The notes under the pieces were generated by a model. The model was not told the DNA's origin. It searched no databases and worked only from the letters and a program-made list of their open reading frames with translations. Positions 58,001-64,000 of a stretch of 64,000 nucleotides of DNA are shown piece after piece. Origin of the DNA: Nautilus pompilius (taxonomy: Eukaryota; Mollusca; Cephalopoda; Nautilida; Nautilidae); the NCBI GenBank assembly GCA_018389105.1, contig JACATO010001094.1, positions 204,001-268,000 on the forward strand, in the 5' to 3' direction. The position numbers and the translations under genes were made by a program. How positions within the stretch are numbered: position 1 is the first letter of the stretch; every line of letters begins with the position of its first letter.

Positions 58001-61000
58001 TGTGCTGACTATGGCTAACTAAATGTAATATGGCTATTTCCCTAGCAATTTAGCCAAATTGCTAAAGGAGCTTTTTCTTTCGCTTAAGTCTTAGTTATTA
58101 CTGAAATGTATATTTGTAGTATTTTATCTGTTTATTATTTTGAGCTACATCCCATAGTTATTAATTAAAACTGCATTGAAAAATCAACCCTACTTTTGTC
58201 TGCACCACACTGATTGAAAATAAGCTAGGGCTTTTTTTTTCCCTTTGTTTCTTACATTAGTGTGCAGGAGTCTTGCATCTGGTTGATATGTCATGCAAGC
58301 AGTCGGAACAACAGCAGCTAGGACAGATCCTAGTACTTAGACAACAAACACTCTGCTGGACAGGCACCGAGCATGACTCAGACCCAGACCTATTTGGAAC
58401 TGAATCATGGCCGGTGAGCATGCTACACTAACCCAACTGGGTAACAAAATACTTTGTGACCTTATGGCTTGAAAGTAACATTAGCTTTAGTAGATATGTA
58501 ACATGAGATTGTTTCTTCAATTCAACTCTATCCTGCTGAATCTTTCTTTTATGGCTTTTTATTTACTTTGTCAGCAGTTCCTCCATTAGAGGATATGTCT
58601 GAACTTCTGCAACAGGTGGAAGCTTTGAAAGAAATAAGATGTTTTTCAGCTGGGCGAGTGCCTGTTGCCATCTCCTCTCAATTAAACAATGCATCCATGG
58701 CCATGAGACCAAACAACATCAGAGACACCTCATCACAGGTAGGCATGTACAACTAATATATTAATTTATTTCTTTGCATTCTCAAGCAATCTAAGAATAG
58801 GTATGGACAGTGAATAATTTTTAAAAAATGCTGAATATGAACAAAGCATAAAATAAATTTTAAATGATCCTTAAATTTTAAAAGTTGTAGATCCTAGATT
58901 AGACACTGGCAGTAATAGTTTGCAGAAAATGTTGGTTAGTCGCTGATTTCCTGTTAAAGAACACTAACATATGCTGTTACTATTTATGATCTGTTTTCAT
59001 TACTGAAATTACTAACAGGCATATACCAAAACACATTAAAATTATTTGTTAAATGATTTATATTGACGTTTTGGATACCATGTTTTAAACCTCTTAGAAG
59101 CGAGATTAGAAATAGCAATGATGCCAAAAATGCCATAGAACAAACATCATAGCAACTATTCTGCAATTGGTTTTATAAATGGTCTTTTTGACAGGAGAGC
59201 TACAATTGTTGAACTTTTGATTTTCATCTTATTAGGCTTTAGCTTTTATGTTTTTAAGATTTTATCTTTCTTACTGAGAATTTTAAACCATGACTGAGAA
59301 TGTATTCAGTCAAATCAAAAACGTTTTGAAGGCAATGCATTTGCCATAAAATAATATTTATGCTGTTCATGTGTGATGACTTGCTGAAAATTTTAAATTA
59401 AAAAAAATGTTTTCTGAGAACCAAAACTTACAAACAGATAAAAAATTATAACAGCAGCTAGCAAAAGAATCTGGTGACTGCTTCTGAACTGCAATTTAAA
59501 TAATTCTAGTTGAAATGAACAATTATGCTAAAAATTTCTAGTTTATTAATTATGTCTTTGATGGCTACTGTTTGTCTTCTTTATATTTTTGGTATCTGAA
59601 TTTTAAATAGATATTTTCTGTGTGTGTTTGAGTTGCAAATCATCGTAGTAAAGCCCTGATGGTACTTGGGTGGGGGTAACATTTGTTATATCACAGGTTT
59701 AGGTAATTTGCTAAAGGGAAGCATCAGTTATACTCTTAATTTTTTGAAGCCTCTTACCAGTATTGGGAAAATGTTTTCCAACCAACTAAAGGTGGTTGTG
59801 GGGTCCATATCAGCCTTTTCCCTGATGATTGACTTAAAATGAAGATCATAATGCTGTTTGAAGCACTCAATTCTTTCAGTAAAGCACTTGAAATCATTAA
59901 TTCCTGACAAGGTCACAAATTTGTTGACTTTAGCATGCAACATATCACCAAAGAATTTGGTGTTTTCACCTATTGTTGTTTGAAATCAGTAAAGTGAACT
60001 TTGGTTTAAATCCACAGGGTCTGGTGCACAGTGCCTGTTCTTCACAATTGTCTAATTCAGCTGGTTTACTTTTCTCCCTGTTGGCCTACAGCGCTGCAAC
60101 AGAACGCTAGTGAGGCCACATTCTTGACACACCCAAGGTGGTGGTTTGCTTTTTGGCACCAAATCTGCCACAATTTGCAGTTTTACAAGGAAAGACTAAT
60201 AAGAGAATGCCATCTTTGAACTACACAGCACATGATGAACAGTGTCTGCTCTGATTGATGAAAATGCCAAAAAAAAAAAACACAAATATATATATATATA
60301 TGTAAAGGATGTACCATTATAGTGATTGCTTTGCCAGGGGAGAATTCAGTGCAACAATGACAGTTTCAGCTATTAAGATTGTTCTAAGGGACCATTCATT
60401 GGTTTTGCTGTAATGAGTTGCAACTATATAAATATATTTTTTCAGCTTTGTTTATCATTTTAATGTTATTTTATGGATTTTATTTTGAAAAAATATACAT
60501 TTAAAAATATGCATAATGTTTTCTAAAGTCTAAGTGGATGATCAAGGAGATTGCTACATTTTATAGACAATTTATTAAAAAAGAAGATGCAATGCCAGTA
60601 ATGTTATTTTAGCTAAGAAAAATTATGGGAATTATTTAGAAAGGATCACCTTTAATATTCAAGAGATTTTTTTTTGTTTGCAAATGATAAAGATATATAG
60701 GATATAGTTGGTACTTTTAAGAATGAGAAGGTTGATATAATCCAGAAAACAACTCTGTTTTCTCTTTTGCGCACTTGTTTATTTTATCAACAGAGTTTGA
60801 TTTTTGGATTTAAAACTAACTTGTACTGGTTTATGTAAATGTAAGCATCAGATTTCAGTTATATTGATCTTTTGTGGGTTATGTCATCTTGTCATGTGGC
60901 ATTAAGATGTCTAAACTTGTTTTCAGGATGTGGAAGTATCTGGAGGCGGGGCCATGGGTGGAGCTACAGGGGGTCTTGATGTCAACAACATATCAACGAC

Positions 61001-63484
61001 AGCATCAGTGGCAGCAGGCTGTAACATTGCCCAGCCTCGAGACAACCGATCATTTGCAGGGATGAAGAAAGGCTTTCTGGACAACATGGCTACAAACTTA
61101 AGGGACAACGATAAAAGGACTAACGAAACAAGGAATCTTCGAGATGCAAACATGGTGGGCTGCAGCAAGAAGACATACAACAAAGACATGCCCTTCATTA
61201 AGGGAAAGCACACCGAGGGCAGGAGTGGTGGAGGTTTAACAGAAGATTTGGAAAACAGAGAAAAGCAAAATATATTTCACAGTACTGGTGAGTGATGACA
61301 GCAGGCTTTTCTGCTCCCCCCACCGTGTACACTTGGCATCTTACTGTTGGTGGTGATGCTAAAGCTTTTCATCGAATAAACAATTGATACCCTTTAGTTA
61401 ACACAACAATGTTACATTACTTCTGTTTAATATTTAAATATTCTATTCATAATCCATCTTTTTAAAATATTAGCTTATTTTAGGTTAGTTTTCAACAGCA
61501 CGCAGGTAGATCATGGTAAGGATCTATCAGTACAAATAAATTAGAGAAGATATAGATTTAGAATGAAAATACACGCACAATTTATTATATATATATATAT
61601 TGGTTTGTTTGACAGCCTTGAAGATTCTTTTATTCTCCTCGTCAGAGCTGATTTGTTTCTGTTTTTAGTACGACTGAAATGATAAATTGTATTTGATTCA
61701 GATCGAGTAACAGATGACTTGTTGAAGAAGATCCAGATGAACCCCACTCTTGCCAAACGCCTGTCTGATCCAAACTTTGTTCAGGCCATCACAGAGTTCC
61801 AAGCCAACCCGCAGGCTGCAATGGCCAAGTACCAGAACAACCTTGAACTGCAGAAATCCATGCAGGAGTTTTGTGCTATTTTAGGTAAGTTATTTTTTAA
61901 GAAAAACAACAACAACCCCCCCCCCGGGTTGGTGCCCACATTTGCCAGTGAGCATATACTTGTTAGCATATCTACGCACTGACGAAATGATGCTCAGATG
62001 TAGTGACCTTTCTGAAAGGAAATGTTTTTTAAAAGTGATGGAAAAGTCAACAGGGAAGAAAGCTCTTAGAAGCTTAATCAGAAAAATGATTGATAATACC
62101 CTTTGAAAATATACCTTTGTGATATCGTTAATCCAGCGCCTGAGGTGGTTTTGTTGGGTGGAGATCGACTAATATCTGGTTGGAAAACAAAAGGATATTT
62201 TGATGTAGAGCATTTAGAATTGCACAGGCACTGGCTCCTTGGTTTGAACTTGTGACCATAGCATAAAACAGCGATGCTAACATCTCAGCCAATTCCTGAA
62301 GTTTGCGTAAGACAATGGTTCTAGACCAGAGTTAAAGAATCTACCCATTAACTTCAAGCTGGAGATTCTGTTTTTGTGTGGTAAATGAATCCAAAAATGA
62401 ATTGCCGTCAGAAATTAAAGTATCACGTTTTTTTTTTTTTCTGCCTAATTAATAACTCTTTTTGTTGTTTCCTCTCTTTGCAGGTGATCACTTCCTGAAA
62501 ATGAATGCTAAACAGGAATCAGCACAGAAGCCCACCAACATAGGGACAGTTGTGAACAATATTGGTGCAGAGAGCGGTGCTCTGTCTGCCAAAAGTACAA
62601 CCAGAGCAGGACAGTCAGTGCAGGATGATGATAGAAAAGTTAGAGAGCTTCTGTCTGACCCAGAAATAAGAGATGCCCTGATGGACAAGAAAATACAAGA
62701 GCTAATTCAGTTGTTAAAAAGAAATCCCGAGCGAGCGCAAAGGTAAATATTCAGCAGTTTTTTGTTTCCAATGATTTGACTGGAAAGTAGGCATCACAAG
62801 CTGCCAAACGTCGTCACTTTCATCTGGTTTCTAACAAGGTGACTGATTTTTCTTTGACACAGTGTAATGTATTTTTAGATGGATGAGTAGACAATCAATG
62901 GACAGGAAATCTTAAAGCATAAGTAATCCTCCTCGTCTGAAAAACTGGGATCATTTAGGGTTCTCAGAAAATAGCATCCACCACTTTGCTCCTTGCTAAT
63001 AGATGCCAAGTATTTGTGACTGAAGAGCTGAAAGAAAATTTGGTAGCCTAATCACTTTCTATGGATAAGAACAAGTATGACCTGCTAGAACCATGCAACA
63101 TTGCATTCAGAGATGCAGAATGAACAAGAATGAGTTAATTTAGTTCTTATGATGTTAAGACTCACAAGTAACACACACAACAGTCACTGAATCAATCGCT
63201 TCTTGATAATATTGAGATACTCTATGTACAAGTTCAATTGTTTGTAATGTAGACCAGTTTGGAAGTTTTCCTAATTAAGGTAGCACTGTTCTTTTCTCTC
63301 ATGTGGATTGGTCAAGGAAGAGGGATTGGGTACAAATACAAACTAAACAACTTTTATCTGTTTTTAAAAAAATACCATCTTTCTATCATTGTCTCTCTCC
63401 AGTTTGCTCCAGCAGGGTGACTCAGAAATGCGAAAGAAAGTTCGGAAACTGGTTGATGCAGGACTTCTGTCATTCCAGACGTGA
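55027..63484 (+). CDS. Uncharacterised STI1-domain protein, seven exons
   Basis: Exons 55027-55042, 58268-58413, about 58575-58738, 60927-61287, 61702-61884, 62484-62742 and 63403-63484 give a protein of about 400 residues. It starts MADNPGVLHLVDMSCKQ, has a conserved-looking block with LVLRQQTLCWTG and an acidic linker, PPLEDMSELL, a Gly/Asn-rich and charged middle, an STI1-like helical domain (LLKKIQMNPTLAKRLSDPNF and on), then LLSDPEIRDALMDKKIQ and a final EMRKKVRKLVDAGLL. DP-containing helical domains of this sort occur in Hop/Sti1, Hip and ubiquilin, where they bind hydrophobic clients. I cannot name the family. The join between exons 2 and 3 does not keep frame as GT-AG; all other joins do. 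Confidence 0.82.
55411..57050 (+). repeat. 29-copy minisatellite, unit about 57 bp, in intron 1 of the STI1-like gene
   Basis: Each unit is (TA)n ATAACACGTCCGG, C6-8, ACCCACTATAACATAGAAATG and TGTG. The TA and C tracts vary in length while the rest is nearly invariant; outer units have TATAGCATAG. I count 29 copies of CACGTCCG. Two inner units lack CCCAC. The array starts about 370 bp after the exon 1 donor. Long open frames through it are repeat artefacts. Confidence 0.95.
57051..58267 (+). other. Rest of intron 1 of the STI1-like gene
   Basis: After the minisatellite the sequence becomes AT-rich and CpG-poor, like the QKI-like gene body. I see no further exon. Confidence 0.6.
58268..58413 (+). 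CDS. STI1-like gene exon 2
   Basis: Only one frame is open: VLHLVDMSCKQSEQQQLGQI, LVLRQQTLCWTGTEHDSD and PDLFGTESWP. The donor CCG|GTGAGC gives phase 0. An ACTAAC motif lies at 58427, 13 bases past the donor. The next exon needs phase 1, so either this donor or the next acceptor is not the one used. Confidence 0.8.
58575..58738 (+). CDS. STI1-like gene exon 3
   Basis: Acceptors are TTGTCAG (58574) and the overlapping CAGCAG (58577). The frame reads VPPLEDMSELLQQVEALKEI then a Ser/Asn-rich segment ending DTSSQ, with donor CAG|GTAGGC in phase 0 matching exon 4. Both acceptors require phase 1 upstream. The start is therefore uncertain; the body and end are firm. Confidence 0.75.
58739..60926 (+). 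other. Intron 3 of the STI1-like gene
   Basis: About 2.2 kb, AT-rich, with a short (TA)n at 60288. No exon or repeat family recognised. It ends CTTGTTTTCAG. Confidence 0.65.
60927..61287 (+). CDS. STI1-like gene exon 4, low-complexity and charged middle region
   Basis: Phase 0 in, phase 1 out (ACTG|GTGAGT). It encodes DVEVSGGGAMGGATGGLDVN, then a region rich in Asn, Arg, Asp and Lys including MKKGFLDNMATNLRDND and KDMPFIKGKHTEGR, ending EKQNIFHST. It is probably disordered with short conserved motifs. No catalytic motif is visible. Confidence 0.85.
61288..61701 (+). other. Intron 4 of the STI1-like gene
   Basis: AT-rich intron from GTGAGT to TTTGATTCAG, with a short (TA)n near 61585. No other feature seen. 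Confidence 0.65.
61702..61884 (+). CDS. STI1-like gene exon 5, STI1 domain
   Basis: Phase 1 to phase 1, 61 codons. RVTDDLLKKIQMNPTLAKRL, SDPNFVQAITEFQANPQAAM and AKYQNNLELQKSMQEFCAIL form the helical pattern of STI1 (heat-shock chaperonin-binding) domains: repeated NP/DP turns and short amphipathic helices. Confidence 0.9.
61885..62483 (+). other. Intron 5 of the STI1-like gene
   Basis: Intron from GTAAGT to CTCTCTTTGCAG. It contains a C homopolymer at about 61917-61926. No other feature seen. Confidence 0.65.
62484..62742 (+). CDS. STI1-like gene exon 6
   Basis: Phase 1 in, phase 2 out (CAAAG|GTAAAT). It finishes the STI1 domain with GDHFLKMNAKQE, then a Ser/Thr/Ala linker, then DRKVRELLSDPEIRDALMDK and KIQELIQLLKRNPERAQ, resembling the DP2-type C-terminal helices of Sti1-like proteins. 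Confidence 0.9.
62743..63402 (+). other. Intron 6 of the STI1-like gene
   Basis: AT-rich intron ending in TCTCTCTCCAG. No exon or repeat recognised. Confidence 0.65.
63403..63484 (+). CDS. STI1-like gene exon 7 and stop
   Basis: The single T completes AGT (Ser), followed by LLQQGDSEMRKKVRKLVDAG, LLSFQT and TGA at 63482-63484. The stop ends a coherent C-terminal helix and fits the phase of exon 6. Confidence 0.9.
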
Positions 63485-64000
63485 ATATATAATGCAGTGT
63501 GATGTATATATATAGTGTTTGTGTGGTATACATATATATATATATATATATATTTATATAAATAGTAGAAAGTTTTTGTACATATCACATAAGGGACCTG
63601 TCACGTACTGTAGTTCATCAAACATGAGTTGTGTCCCTTGAGTACCCCCCTTTATTGTTTTTTTTTTTTTTTTCTTTCTTGTCTGGACCTCAAACTTTTG
63701 TACTTAAGCAGAAACCTTCCCACACATCCACTGTGATATCGAACGGAAGAGACAGATGCAAATTTTTGGCTGTTAGTGTAGCAAAAAAAAAAAAAACAAA
63801 AAAAATCTCACAAATTAGAAAACATCTGCTCTCCGTTATATACAAACAGCGCCGTCGGGTCGGCGAAAATTTTTTTTTTTTCTTTTTTTTTAAATCTCCA
63901 AACCAAAGTTTTCTTTCAGGGTATTTAAAAAAAAAACAACAACAACAAGTGTATCAGAAAATCGTTCACTTAAGTGGAATCTCGCGTACGAGGAAAGTGA
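63485..64000 (+). other. 3' UTR of the STI1-like gene, continuing past the window
   Basis: It contains (TA)n at about 63533-63553 and A and T homopolymers. I see no clear AATAAA followed by a GT-rich element, so the transcript end is probably beyond base 64000. Confidence 0.5.

Overview
The window is eukaryotic and most likely from a lophotrochozoan animal, probably a mollusc. It has split genes with GT-AG introns, no operons, AT-rich gene bodies that look depleted in CpG, and a CpG-rich intergenic block. That mosaic is the usual pattern of invertebrate gene-body methylation. The short motif GTTATCTCCC(TT), which I associate with molluscan genomes, recurs outside the genes. Species cannot be fixed from sequence alone.

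Layout: (1) 1 to about 20.6 kb, plus strand: the 3' majority of a Quaking/How (STAR family, QKI-like) RNA-binding protein gene. The first exon lies upstream of the window. The exons carry the end of QUA1, the KH domain, a duplicated and apparently mutually exclusive pair of QUA2 exons, a proline/alanine-rich region ending in the YPYxLxP-type motif, and several alternative C-termini. A 12-nt microexon candidate lies in the large intron. ACTAAC quaking-response-type motifs sit beside several splice sites and in the last exon. (2) About 20.6 to 26.4 kb: AT-rich, CpG-poor sequence with no gene I can support, possibly long 3' UTR. (3) About 26.4 to 54.9 kb: CpG-rich intergenic DNA with many homopolymers and microsatellites. 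It holds a decayed mariner element with inverted repeats and a TA duplication, a decayed Tc1-like fragment, a decayed non-LTR reverse transcriptase fragment, a tRNA-like SINE head, an array of 33 perfect TGACGTCA (CRE) sites in 0.95 kb, an orphan terminal-exon-like ORF with its own AATAAA, and a minus-strand codon-biased ORF. (4) About 54.9 to 63.5 kb, plus strand: a second gene of about 400 codons in seven exons, with an STI1-like domain and a C-terminal DP-type helical segment. I cannot name it. Its first intron starts with a 29-copy, roughly 57-bp minisatellite.

How parts may work together: the QKI-like gene has what an autoregulated splicing factor needs, namely alternative exons that change its RNA-contacting QUA2 surface and its localisation tail, next to copies of its own expected binding motif. 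Exon joins were checked by reading phase only. No expression data or database search was available.
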